DNA from: Chryseobacterium defluvii
Lineage (GTDB): Bacteria; Bacteroidota; Bacteroidia; Flavobacteriales; Weeksellaceae
Direction: 5' to 3'
Assembly (NCBI RefSeq): GCF_014204415.1
Contig: NZ_JACHLE010000007.1
Coordinates: forward strand, 1 to 64,000
DNA length: 64,000 nucleotides
The notes under the pieces were generated by a model. The model was not told where the DNA came from. It worked only from the letters and a program-made list of their open reading frames with translations, and made no database searches. Each line of letters opens with the position of its first letter. Within the stretch, counting starts at the first letter, position 1. Positions 15,033 through 22,880 of the stretch are shown piece by piece. The position numbers and the translations under genes are program-made.

Positions 15033-17174
15033 ATGAAATTATATAGATTTTCTTTATTGATGGTGGTTTTGGGTGGATCTGTCTTTGCCCAGACCCAGAA
15101 ATATACTATGGCAGAAGCTGTAAACGGTCTTAGAAGCAATCTGGCGGTAAAAAATATTTCTCAATTCTCATGGACGGGAGACGGCAAATCATACATTCAG
15201 GCTGTGAAAGGAGGATATTTGATTACAGATATAAAAACTAAAAAGCAGGATACCCTGGTATCTTTGACGCAGTTGAATAGGCATTTTGCAGATAAGAAAT
15301 TAAAAGCAGTGCCACCTATCAAATTCACAGGTAATTCACAGGGATATTTCAATGCCAATGATCAAATGGCTTGGGTTGAGAAGTCCGGCAGTGACTGGAA
15401 GATCAAAAATTCAGTTTCGTTGGAAGAGGATGCTACTAATGTAAAAGTGTTTAGCGATAGCCAGACCTTTGCCTATATCATAAAGAATAATTTATATGTG
15501 AATAGGAACGGTAAAGCTATTGCCGTTACAAATGATCCTAATGAGAATATTGTGAATGGAGGTTCAGCCGTTCACAGAAATGAGTTCGGAATTGATACCG
15601 GGATTTTCCCTTCTCCAAATTCGGAAAATGTAGCTTTCTACAGAATGGATCAGACAATGGTAACGGATTACCCTGTTATTGACTGGTCTGTAACCCCTGC
15701 AGAAAACCACAATATAAAATATCCGATGGCCGGAAAAACATCACATGAAGTTACATTGGGTGTTTTCAATATTAAAAATCAGTCTACAGCCTTCCTGAAA
15801 ATTGAAGGAGAGAAAGATCAGTACTTAACAGCTGTTACTTGGAGCCCCGATTCCAAATATATTTTCGTGGGAGTACTGAACAGAGGGCAGAATCATTTAA
15901 AAATGAATCAGTATGATGCTGTCACCGGAGACTTTGTAAAAACTTTGTTTGAGGAAACCAATAGCAAATATGTAGAACCACAGCACCCATTGGTATTCTT
16001 CCCGAACTCCACTACAGATTTCATCTGGCAGAGCCAGAGAACGGGATATAACCATCTGTTCCATTACAGTCTTGAAAAGGGATTGGTTGCCCAGATCACA
16101 AAAGGAGACTGGTTGGTTACCGATGTTTTAGGGTTTAATGAGAAGAAAAAGGAGATCTATTTTACTTCGACCAAAGAAACTCCTTTAGAAAGACATTTAT
16201 ATAAAATCAATTGGGCAAGCTTTAAAATGCAGAGACTGGATGATGCAGCCGGGATGCATACCGGAATATTGAGCAATGACGGAAATTACCTGTACGATAT
16301 CTACAGCAATGCGGATACCCCTAAAATAGCAAATATCATCAATACGGGCACCTTAAAATATGAGAACATTCTCACAGCTGAAAATCCATTAAAAAATTAC
16401 CAAAGGCCTGAAATTAAAAATATAGAGATGAAGGCTGATGACGGAACGCCATTATATGGTAAAATAATCCTTCCGACGAATTTTGATCCCAATAAAAAAT
16501 ATCCCGCGATCGTATATTTATATAACGGGCCTCATTTACAATTGGTAACAAATACTTTCCCGGCTTCCGGAAACCTCTGGTATGAATATATGGCCCAGAA
16601 CGGATACATTATTTTTACGATGGATGGAAGAGGTTCTTCTAATCGTGGATTGAAATTCGAGCAGGCAGTCTTCAGAAACCTGGGGACTACCGAAATGAAC
16701 GATCAGATGAAAGGAGTAGAGTATTTGAAGTCACTTCCTTATGTAGACGGAGAGAAATTGGGAATCCATGGATGGAGTTTCGGCGGGTTTATGACAACCA
16801 GCTTTATGCTTCGCCATCCTGAAGTGTTCAAGGTAGGCGTTGCAGGCGGGCCTGTGATCGATTGGAGCATGTATGAGATCATGTACACAGAAAGGTATAT
16901 GGACACTCCGCAGGAAAACCCTCAGGGGTATAAAACAGCAAACCTTTTGGATAAGGTGCAAAATTTAAAAGGAAAACTGCTGATGATCCACGGAGCACAG
17001 GATGATGTGGTGGTTTGGCAGCATTCGGTGAAGTTCCTGAAATCAGCGGTTGATAATGGAGTACAGTTAGACTATTTTGTCTATCCGGGACACCCTCATA
17101 ATGTGACCGGGAAAGACAGGGTGCATCTGATGCAGAAAGTAACGGATTATTTTGACCAGTATCTGAAAAAATAA
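15033..17174 (+). CDS. S9 prolyl peptidase, prolyl tripeptidyl peptidase-like
   Basis: This 713-residue secreted serine peptidase has a signal peptide (MKLYRFSLLMVVLGGSVFAQ), then a DPP-IV-type beta-propeller (about 40-470), then an alpha/beta-hydrolase domain. The catalytic triad is Ser582 (GWSFGG), Asp657 (GAQDDVV) and His689 (GHPHNV). The propeller has VHRNEFGID, FYRMDQ and YPMAG, and the catalytic domain GGPVIDWSMYEIMYTERYMD. From memory these resemble the prolyl tripeptidyl peptidase of Porphyromonas gingivalis more than DPP-IV. It would remove Xaa-Yaa-Pro or Xaa-Pro units from peptides in the periplasm. A strong terminator follows. Confidence 0.92.
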   Translation: MKLYRFSLLMVVLGGSVFAQTQKYTMAEAVNGLRSNLAVKNISQFSWTGDGKSYIQAVKGGYLITDIKTKKQDTLVSLTQLNRHFADKKLKAVPPIKFTGNSQGYFNANDQMAWVEKSGSDWKIKNSVSLEEDATNVKVFSDSQTFAYIIKNNLYVNRNGKAIAVTNDPNENIVNGGSAVHRNEFGIDTGIFPSPNSENVAFYRMDQTMVTDYPVIDWSVTPAENHNIKYPMAGKTSHEVTLGVFNIKNQSTAFLKIEGEKDQYLTAVTWSPDSKYIFVGVLNRGQNHLKMNQYDAVTGDFVKTLFEETNSKYVEPQHPLVFFPNSTTDFIWQSQRTGYNHLFHYSLEKGLVAQITKGDWLVTDVLGFNEKKKEIYFTSTKETPLERHLYKINWASFKMQRLDDAAGMHTGILSNDGNYLYDIYSNADTPKIANIINTGTLKYENILTAENPLKNYQRPEIKNIEMKADDGTPLYGKIILPTNFDPNKKYPAIVYLYNGPHLQLVTNTFPASGNLWYEYMAQNGYIIFTMDGRGSSNRGLKFEQAVFRNLGTTEMNDQMKGVEYLKSLPYVDGEKLGIHGWSFGGFMTTSFMLRHPEVFKVGVAGGPVIDWSMYEIMYTERYMDTPQENPQGYKTANLLDKVQNLKGKLLMIHGAQDDVVVWQHSVKFLKSAVDNGVQLDYFVYPGHPHNVTGKDRVHLMQKVTDYFDQYLKK

Positions 17175-17180
17175 TATTTG

Positions 17181-17206
17181 ATCCAGCCAATCCGGCTGGA
17201 TTTTTT
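17181..17206 (+). terminator. terminator of the S9 peptidase gene
   Basis: ATCCAGCC (17181-17188) pairs with GGCTGGAT (17194-17201) around AATCC, followed by six T residues. Confidence 0.85.
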
Positions 17207-17274
17207 ATTTTAAACAGAATGGTTTTTAAAATCATATGTTTAATTAAAAAGAAGATGAGGTATAAAATATTAAG

Positions 17275-17282
17275 TATATTTG
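17275..17282 (+). promoter_or_regulatory. -7 promoter box of the small membrane protein gene
   Basis: TATATTTG is a perfect box, 20 bp before the ATG at 17303. It supports this short gene as real. Confidence 0.6.
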
Positions 17283-17302
17283 AATACAATGAAATATAAA
17301 TT

Positions 17303-17509
17303 ATGGAATTACTGGACATTATATTAGGCAAATTTATTCCAGATATTCTGGGACTTTATACCCGGTATTTTGTTTTAAAGATTTTCAATCCGGATCTGAA
17401 AAAAGAAGATCTGGACCAGGGCTTTTTTAATCTTATCATTGGACTTGTTGTTTTTATAGGCTTATTAATAGGTATATTGTATGTTCTTTCTATGATGAAA
17501 ATTCTTTAA
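17303..17509 (+). CDS. small membrane protein of unknown function
   Basis: This 68-residue protein has one clear C-terminal membrane helix (FNLIIGLVVFIGLLIGILYVL, split here by KEDLDQGFF upstream) and an amphipathic, hydrophobic N-terminal part (MELLDIILGKFIPDIL). I do not recognise the family. A perfect promoter box stands at the proper distance and an S9 gene terminator lies before it, so it appears to be its own transcription unit. Coding is inferred from promoter, start and protein-like composition. Confidence 0.6.
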   Translation: MELLDIILGKFIPDILGLYTRYFVLKIFNPDLKKEDLDQGFFNLIIGLVVFIGLLIGILYVLSMMKIL

Positions 17510-17607
17510 TTCAGGCTTCCCGGATCCTGAAAACATTTGATCTTCTTTATTGCTTTCACGCGTTTTCATTCTTATCATTCATCAATGCTTTTGACTTTCA
17601 GGAGCTG

Positions 17608-17615
17608 TAATTTTG
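17608..17615 (+). promoter_or_regulatory. -7 promoter box of the LLM oxidoreductase gene
   Basis: TAATTTTG is a perfect box and overlaps an upstream in-frame TTG at 17613. This rules out that start and favours ATG 17637. Confidence 0.6.
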
Positions 17616-17636
17616 TTCTTATATAAAATCAGAAAT

Positions 17637-18662
17637 ATGGAATTAGGAATAGGAATGTTTGGTGATCTGGCATTTGACCAGACAACAGGAAAATATAGGG
17701 ATGCAGTTACTAAAATCCGGGAGATCCTTGCGCAGGTAAAATTGATGGATGAGGTGGGAATAGATGTTTTCGCAATGGGAGAACATCACCGACCCGATTA
17801 TGCCGTTTCATCTCCGGAGATCGTATTGGCTGCTGCTGCGGGCATTACTAAAAACATAAAACTGGCCAGTGGAGTAACGGTACTCAGCTCATCAGAACCC
17901 GTAAAAGTATATGAAGATTTTTCAACATTGGATCTGATCTCTGACGGGCGGGCGGAAATATTTGTAGGAAGGGGCAGTTTTATAGAATCTTTTCCACTAT
18001 ACGGATATTCGCTGGATGATTATGAGCAGCTTTTTGATGAAAAACTGGAACTGTTATTAAAAATCAATTCCGAAGAAAATGTTTCATGGTCAGGACAGCT
18101 CCGCGCACCAATGCATGACCAGACCGTTTATCCGAGAGCTAAAAATGACGGAAAACTTACCATCTGGAGAGCAGTGGGAGGAACCCCGCAATCCGTTTTG
18201 AGTGCTGCGAAGCTCGGAATGCCTTTAGTGGTAGCTATCATTGGCGGGATGCCGATCCAGTTTAAAAACCTGATTGAATTCTATAAGCAGGAATATGAAA
18301 AAGCGGGGCATGATGTATCTGAAATGCAGATTGCCATTCATTCACATACTTTTATAAGTAATGATCAGAAAGTTATAGACGGATATTTCCATAATTATAA
18401 GTCCCAAATGGATAGGATAGGTTCCAAAAGAGGATGGGCTCCTTATACAGAAATGCAGTATGAAGGCGGGAGGAGCAAGGATGGGGCATTGTTCATCGGA
18501 AGTCCTGCGGAAGTTGCTGATAAAATTGCGTATATGAAAGAAATTTTCGGGATCACTAGATTTATCGGGCATATGGATGTGGGAGATCCGGCTCATGATA
18601 TCATGATGAGATCCATAGAACTGTTCGGAAAGGAAGTATTACCGGAAATTAAACCTTTATAA
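17637..18662 (+). CDS. LLM class flavin-dependent oxidoreductase
   Basis: This 341-residue TIM-barrel enzyme belongs to the bacterial-luciferase-like monooxygenase family, which uses reduced flavin supplied by a separate reductase. MELGIGMFGDLAFD starts the first strand. GEHHRPDYAVSSPEIVLAAA and LASGVTVLSSSEPVKVYEDF are typical of the family, as is GRAEIFVGRGSF. The C-terminal half ends with IGSPAEVADKIAYM and a substrate-side helix. The true substrate is unknown; close relatives are annotated as alkanal monooxygenase-like or F420/FMN oxidoreductases. A perfect terminator follows the stop. Confidence 0.9.
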   Translation: MELGIGMFGDLAFDQTTGKYRDAVTKIREILAQVKLMDEVGIDVFAMGEHHRPDYAVSSPEIVLAAAAGITKNIKLASGVTVLSSSEPVKVYEDFSTLDLISDGRAEIFVGRGSFIESFPLYGYSLDDYEQLFDEKLELLLKINSEENVSWSGQLRAPMHDQTVYPRAKNDGKLTIWRAVGGTPQSVLSAAKLGMPLVVAIIGGMPIQFKNLIEFYKQEYEKAGHDVSEMQIAIHSHTFISNDQKVIDGYFHNYKSQMDRIGSKRGWAPYTEMQYEGGRSKDGALFIGSPAEVADKIAYMKEIFGITRFIGHMDVGDPAHDIMMRSIELFGKEVLPEIKPL

Positions 18663-18666
18663 ATAA

Positions 18667-18699
18667 ACACTCCGTTGAAATTTTCAGCGGAGTGTTTTT
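18667..18699 (+). terminator. terminator of the LLM oxidoreductase gene
   Basis: ACACTCCG (18667-18674) pairs with CGGAGTGT (18688-18695), with a further TGAAA/TTTCA pairing inside, then a T run to 18699. Confidence 0.85.
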
Positions 18700-18836
18700 A
18701 TTGAGTCCGTACAGACTTTTAATAGGAGAATTAAGCTACAAAAGCTCTATTATTAAACGCTTTAGTAAAAAAAACTTATGTGCTCTTAAATATACTTTGC
18801 AGGGAGCTTTTCATTAAACTTAAGTGTTTACAATAG

Positions 18837-18856
18837 CTTTTGTGACTTTTGTGGTT
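18837..18856. repeat. AACCACAAAAG element, single end (copy C)
   Basis: CTTTTGTGACTTTTGTGGTT is the right end of the repeat family defined at 9611-9817. An ACTTAAGTGTTT motif lies just inside it, as in the other copies. No matching left end is obvious, so this is a partial or decayed copy. The rest of the spacer 18700-18979 holds nothing else I can name. Confidence 0.6.
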
Positions 18857-18979
18857 TATTTTTTTGATAAGTTTGAATAAGCACTTTCTATACATAAATA
18901 AAGTGTCTAAAAACTTTTTGGATAAAAAGTAATCGTTCATTGGATTATTTATAGGAAACAACTATTTTTACAAAAAAAC

Positions 18980-19228
18980 ATGCAGCAGCAATCCAAAGAT
19001 CCTTTACACGGAAAAAGACTAGATGCTATTCTGGAAGAATTGGTGGAATATTATGAAGGATTTGAAAAACTGGGCGAGCAGATCAACATTAAGTGTTTTA
19101 CAGATAATCCCAGTATAAGCTCTTCCCTGAAATTTTTACGGAAAACGCCTTGGGCACGAACAAAAGTAGAAAGTCTTTATGTATATGTTTTAAGACAGAA
19201 AAAGAAAAAAGAGAGACCGCAAAACTAA
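18980..19228 (+). CDS. VF530 family protein (DUF2132)
   Basis: This 82-residue protein matches the small VF530 family, known by structure but of unknown function. DPLHGKRLDAILEELVEYY and INIKCFTDNPSISSSLKFLRKTPWAR are its conserved blocks. The fold is all-helical and may bind DNA, but this is not shown. The basic tail RQKKKKERPQN is typical of the C-terminus. The start ATG at 18980 gives a natural length. Confidence 0.9.
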   Translation: MQQQSKDPLHGKRLDAILEELVEYYEGFEKLGEQINIKCFTDNPSISSSLKFLRKTPWARTKVESLYVYVLRQKKKKERPQN

Positions 19229-19243
19229 CAGTAGCTTTATATC

Positions 19244-19621
19244 TTAACTTAAAAACTCACCTGAAACATAATACCACCGTTCATGCATTTTCTGGAAAAC
19301 AGAAAATTCATAGTGAATTTGAGGACTTCCGTCCTGATCAATATAATAAGCCTTAAATTCTACCTGATTCAATGCCGGAGTTCTGATGATCTCCAGTTTG
19401 GTCCATTCATTGATCTCTCCCCATTCTTGCAGGTCTGCCTTATTGTGGAACTTCCTTTTTCCGGGATGAGTGGTCTCCATCAGATAATCTCCGTTCGGGA
19501 TTGCAAATGCCGAAAACCTTGATCGCATCAGAGCTTCCGCAGTCGGAGCATGCTTTTCTCCTATGTGGTAAGGTTTACAGCATTCTTCATAAGATCTTCC
19601 GGAGCAGCAGGGACAGTTCAT
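19244..19621 (-). CDS. YchJ family metal-binding protein (SEC-C motif)
   Basis: This 125-residue protein begins MNCPCCSGRSYEECC, the zinc-binding CxC-type SEC-C motif, followed by the YchJ body (APTAEALMRSRFSAFAIPNGDYL and WTKLEIIRT). YchJ has an NTF2-like middle. The function is unknown; family members often lie near nucleic-acid or protein quality-control genes. A longer frame reaching 19675 would cover the inverted-repeat element upstream and add an unnatural N-terminus, so ATG 19621 is preferred. Confidence 0.88.
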   Translation of the reverse strand: MNCPCCSGRSYEECCKPYHIGEKHAPTAEALMRSRFSAFAIPNGDYLMETTHPGKRKFHNKADLQEWGEINEWTKLEIIRTPALNQVEFKAYYIDQDGSPQIHYEFSVFQKMHERWYYVSGEFLS

Positions 19622-19643
19622 TTTTATATGTTTTAATTTTTTT

Positions 19644-19819
19644 AACCACAAAAGTCTCAAAAAAAATTGAAACACTTAAGTTATTTCTGGTTGAAATTAT
19701 TTTGCTTAGAAGTACAAATGAGAAGAAAATCTTTGATTTCCAAGAAGCTAATGTGTCCTTAAATTCTCTTTTCAGGTATCATGAAATTAACTAAAGTGTC
19801 TAAAAAAACTTTTGTGGTT
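19644..19819. repeat. AACCACAAAAG inverted-repeat element, copy B
   Basis: AACCACAAAAGT (19644-19655) and its complement ending at 19819 bound 176 bp with no gene. Internal motifs near both ends (CACTTAAGT and ACTAAAGTGTCT) match copies A and C. The element separates the YchJ and M3 peptidase genes. Confidence 0.65.
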
Positions 19820-19829
19820 AATGAAATAA

Positions 19830-19857
19830 AAAGAAGCACCCAATAGAATGCTTCTTT
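19830..19857 (-). terminator. terminator of the M3 peptidase gene
   Basis: AAAGAAGCA (19830-19838) pairs with TGCTTCTTT (19849-19857). On the minus strand it is followed by TTTATTTC. It lies 5 bp past the stop codon. Confidence 0.75.
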
Positions 19858-19861
19858 ATAC

Positions 19862-22003
19862 TTATTTTATAAATCCTCTGTTTCTCAATAAAGGTTTGAT
19901 ATCCGGATCATGCCCCGTAAAATCCCTGAACGCTTTATTCAGATCTACAGAATTTCCTACGGAAAGAATATATTTTCTGAAACGGTCACCATTTTCCCTT
20001 GTCAAACCGCCATTGTTTTTGATCCATTCCCAGGCATCGCTGTCCAAAGTTTCAGACCATAAATAGGCATAATACCCCGCTGAATAATCACCACCCCAGA
20101 TGTGTGCAAAATAAGGGGTATGGTATCTTGGCGGAACGGTTGCCAGAGTAAATCCATGATGAGTTAAAGACTGCTTCTCGAAATCCAGAACAGGAATTAA
20201 CTGCCCTTCATTGGTAACGGTATGCCAGTCCATATCCAAAGCCGCTGCGGAAACCAACTCTGAGGTCATATACCCCTGATTGAATGTTGCCGCTTTTTTT
20301 ATTTTATCAACCAAAGCCTGTGGAATAGGCTGTTTCGTTTCATAATGTATGGCGTAGTTTTTCAAGATGACCGGATCCAAAGCCCAGTGTTCATTGATCT
20401 GTGAAGGGAACTCCACAAAATCCCTCGGAACACTTGTCCCGGAAATAGAAGGATAGGTTTGGCTTGCAAATATCCCGTGGATGGAATGCCCAAACTCATG
20501 GAACATGGTCGTAACATCATCATAGCTGATCAGGGAAGGTTTTCCCGGAGCAGGCTTCTGATAATTGAAACAGTTTACGATCACTGGTTTTGTTCCTAAA
20601 AGATAAGACTGTTCCACAAAATTGCTCATCCAGGCCCCGCCGCTCTTAGAATCCCTCGTGTAGAAATCCAGGTAATAGATGGCCAGGGATTTTCCGTCAT
20701 GATCAAAAACTTCGTAAGCCACTACATCAGGATGAAATACCGGCAGATCCGTTCTTTTCTTAAAAGTAATGCCATAGAATTTCTCGGCAGCATAGAAAAC
20801 TCCTTTTTCCAGAACAGTCGTCACTTCGAAATAGGGCTTGATCTGGTTTTCATCCAGGTCATATTTGGCTTTTCTTACCTGTTCGGCATAGAAATTCCAG
20901 TCCCAAGGTTCTACTTTAAAACCTCCGTTTTGCTGATCGATCAGATCCTGGATATCTTTAGCTTCACGTCTGGCTGTTTCTACAGCCGGAGTAGCAAGCT
21001 GATTCATGAGCTTAACGGCAGCTTCAGGGGTTTTTGCCATCTGATCCTGAAGTTTCCATTCTGCAAAATTTTTCTTCCCTAAGATCTGTGCCTTTTTTAG
21101 CCTGAGTTTAGCCAACTTTTCAACAGTTTCCCGGGTATCATTGGCATCTCCTTTTTCAGCCCTTAGCCAGGAAGCTTTGAAAAGTTTTTCCCTGCTTGTC
21201 CTGTTTTTAAGATTTTGTAAAAGAGGTTGCTGAGTGGTATTTTGTAAAGCCAGAAGATATTTTCCGTTCTGTCCTGCATTTTTTGCATCTGTTGCCGCGG
21301 CTTCTATTTCATCACTGGAAAGCCCTTCCAGTTCCGTTGCATCAGAAAAGAAAACACCGCCCTGCTTTCTAGCCTCAAGAAGCTTGATGGAAAACTGGGT
21401 GGATAATGAGGCGAGTTCCTGATTCACCTGCTTTAGTTTCTCCTTATCTGCAGCAGAAAGATTGGCCCCTGCTATTTCAAAGTTCTGTTTGTAGAATTGC
21501 AGCAACCTTTTACTTTCGTCATCCAAACCGTTTTCCTTAATAGATTGGATCCTTTGATAAAGCCGGTCATTCAGATACATTTTATCCGAATGGGCCGCAA
21601 ATATTGGAGCATATTCTTCATCCAAAGCCTGAAGGGTAGGATTGGTATCCGCACTGGTCAGGTTTGAAAAGATGATCCGCGCTCTTTTCAGTACCTCGCC
21701 GCTTTTTTCCAATGCAACGACCGTGTTTTCAAAAGTAGGTGCATCAGGATTGTTTGCAATCTTTAAGATCTCAGCATCATGCTGTCTCAATCCGAAATCG
21801 AAAGCAGGTTTAAAATGTTCATTTTTAATTGTATTGAATTCCGGAGCTTCATACTGAAGTTTACTTTTCTTCATGAATGGGTTGGAAGACAGTGAAGAAT
21901 CGGGGGCAGGGATTTCCTGCTGAGTATCGGTTTTTTTCATTGTAGTACAGGAGTAATTGAATGCCAGAGCAGAAATTAACAATACTGATGAAATATTTTT
22001 CAT
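19862..22003 (-). CDS. M3 family metallopeptidase (dipeptidyl carboxypeptidase-type), lipoprotein
   Basis: This 713-residue zinc peptidase of the thimet/oligopeptidase A family is like peptidyl-dipeptidase Dcp. The zinc site HEFGH is at 502-506 in TMFHEFGHSIHGIFA, with the third ligand Glu expected in FVEFPSQINEHWAL. RYHTPYFAHIWGGDYSAGYY is the conserved substrate-binding part. It begins with a lipoprotein signal (LLISALAFNYSC); the residues before Cys are loose, as is common in Bacteroidota. It probably trims short peptides in the periplasm. It is divergent from the GIN-domain gene, with a near-consensus -7 box (TATCTTTA, minus strand, 22032-22025). Confidence 0.93.
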   Translation of the reverse strand: MKNISSVLLISALAFNYSCTTMKKTDTQQEIPAPDSSLSSNPFMKKSKLQYEAPEFNTIKNEHFKPAFDFGLRQHDAEILKIANNPDAPTFENTVVALEKSGEVLKRARIIFSNLTSADTNPTLQALDEEYAPIFAAHSDKMYLNDRLYQRIQSIKENGLDDESKRLLQFYKQNFEIAGANLSAADKEKLKQVNQELASLSTQFSIKLLEARKQGGVFFSDATELEGLSSDEIEAAATDAKNAGQNGKYLLALQNTTQQPLLQNLKNRTSREKLFKASWLRAEKGDANDTRETVEKLAKLRLKKAQILGKKNFAEWKLQDQMAKTPEAAVKLMNQLATPAVETARREAKDIQDLIDQQNGGFKVEPWDWNFYAEQVRKAKYDLDENQIKPYFEVTTVLEKGVFYAAEKFYGITFKKRTDLPVFHPDVVAYEVFDHDGKSLAIYYLDFYTRDSKSGGAWMSNFVEQSYLLGTKPVIVNCFNYQKPAPGKPSLISYDDVTTMFHEFGHSIHGIFASQTYPSISGTSVPRDFVEFPSQINEHWALDPVILKNYAIHYETKQPIPQALVDKIKKAATFNQGYMTSELVSAAALDMDWHTVTNEGQLIPVLDFEKQSLTHHGFTLATVPPRYHTPYFAHIWGGDYSAGYYAYLWSETLDSDAWEWIKNNGGLTRENGDRFRKYILSVGNSVDLNKAFRDFTGHDPDIKPLLRNRGFIK

Positions 22004-22061
22004 AAATTAGTTGTTATTAAAATATAAAGATATTAAAACTTAATTTATAAAAGCAGTAAAC

Positions 22062-22877
22062 ATGAAATCAACAACTCTTTTTATTTTTTCGGCCTTTGTG
22101 CTGTTGTCTTCCTGTAATGAAAAGCATGATAAAAATGATAATGAAAAAAAAGACTGGGTAGATCGGGTGACCAATAAAGATCATGGCCCTGTAAGAGATA
22201 AGGAATTCGCAGGCAGTTTTGATGAGATTGAAGTGTCACAAGCTATTGAAGCAGAAATCATAAAAGCAGAAACTGAAAAAGTAGTCATTTCAGCTCCTCA
22301 AAATATCCTTAATGAAATTCTGGTGGATATAGAAGGAGGAAAGCTGCACATTCATTATAAACGAGGGATCAGGGTAATGAATACCAACAAGGTTACAGCC
22401 AAAATATATACTAAAGATTTTACAAAACTGGTAGCTAATTCGGCGGCCACAATACATGTAAAAGATAAATTTACCCAGGAGAAAACAGATATCGAGGTGT
22501 CCAGCGCATCAACGATCTCCGGAGATCTGGAAGCCAATGATTTTGATATTACTGCAGATAGCAGTGGTAGCTTCAGTGGAAAGGTCTGGGCAGTTGATCT
22601 AAATGCTGATGCTTCCTCTGCGGCCAGTATTGATCTGTCCGGAAAGGCTAAAAATACAGATCTTAATTCTTCTTCGGCCGGGAGCATCTCTGCAAAGGAT
22701 TTTATTGCAGATCATGTAAAAGCTGAGGCTTCAAGCGGAGCAAGTGTTGATGTGAGCGCTTCTTCAACCATAGAGGCGGATGCTTCATCAGGGGGAAGTG
22801 TAAATGTATATAGAAAAGGAAACGTTACCAGCGTCAATAAGCAGGAAAGCAGTGGCGGAAGTGTAAACGTTCAGTAA
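22062..22877 (+). CDS. GIN domain (DUF2807) lipoprotein
   Basis: This 271-residue protein has a lipoprotein signal (FSAFVLLSSCNEKH, lipid on Cys19) and a putative auto-transporter adhesin 'head GIN' domain, a right-handed beta-helix. The repeats DASSAASIDLSGKAK, EASSGASVDVSASS and ADASSGGSVNVY show the Ser/Ala/Gly ladder typical of this fold. Function is unknown; it is common in Bacteroidota envelopes. Its stop is only 3 bp from the stop of the convergent antiporter gene, with no terminator visible between. Confidence 0.88.
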   Translation: MKSTTLFIFSAFVLLSSCNEKHDKNDNEKKDWVDRVTNKDHGPVRDKEFAGSFDEIEVSQAIEAEIIKAETEKVVISAPQNILNEILVDIEGGKLHIHYKRGIRVMNTNKVTAKIYTKDFTKLVANSAATIHVKDKFTQEKTDIEVSSASTISGDLEANDFDITADSSGSFSGKVWAVDLNADASSAASIDLSGKAKNTDLNSSSAGSISAKDFIADHVKAEASSGASVDVSASSTIEADASSGGSVNVYRKGNVTSVNKQESSGGSVNVQ

Positions 22878-22880
22878 TAA

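Noticed and set aside
18776..18961. 61-codon minus-strand frame in the spacer before the VF530 gene
   Set aside because: It runs across the repeat end at 18837-18856 and has no promoter or family resemblance; a Lys/Phe-rich product is typical of AT-rich non-coding DNA.
19501..19794. 97-codon plus-strand frame over the YchJ gene and repeat copy B
   Set aside because: It is antisense to the YchJ coding region and covers an inverted-repeat element; no family resemblance.
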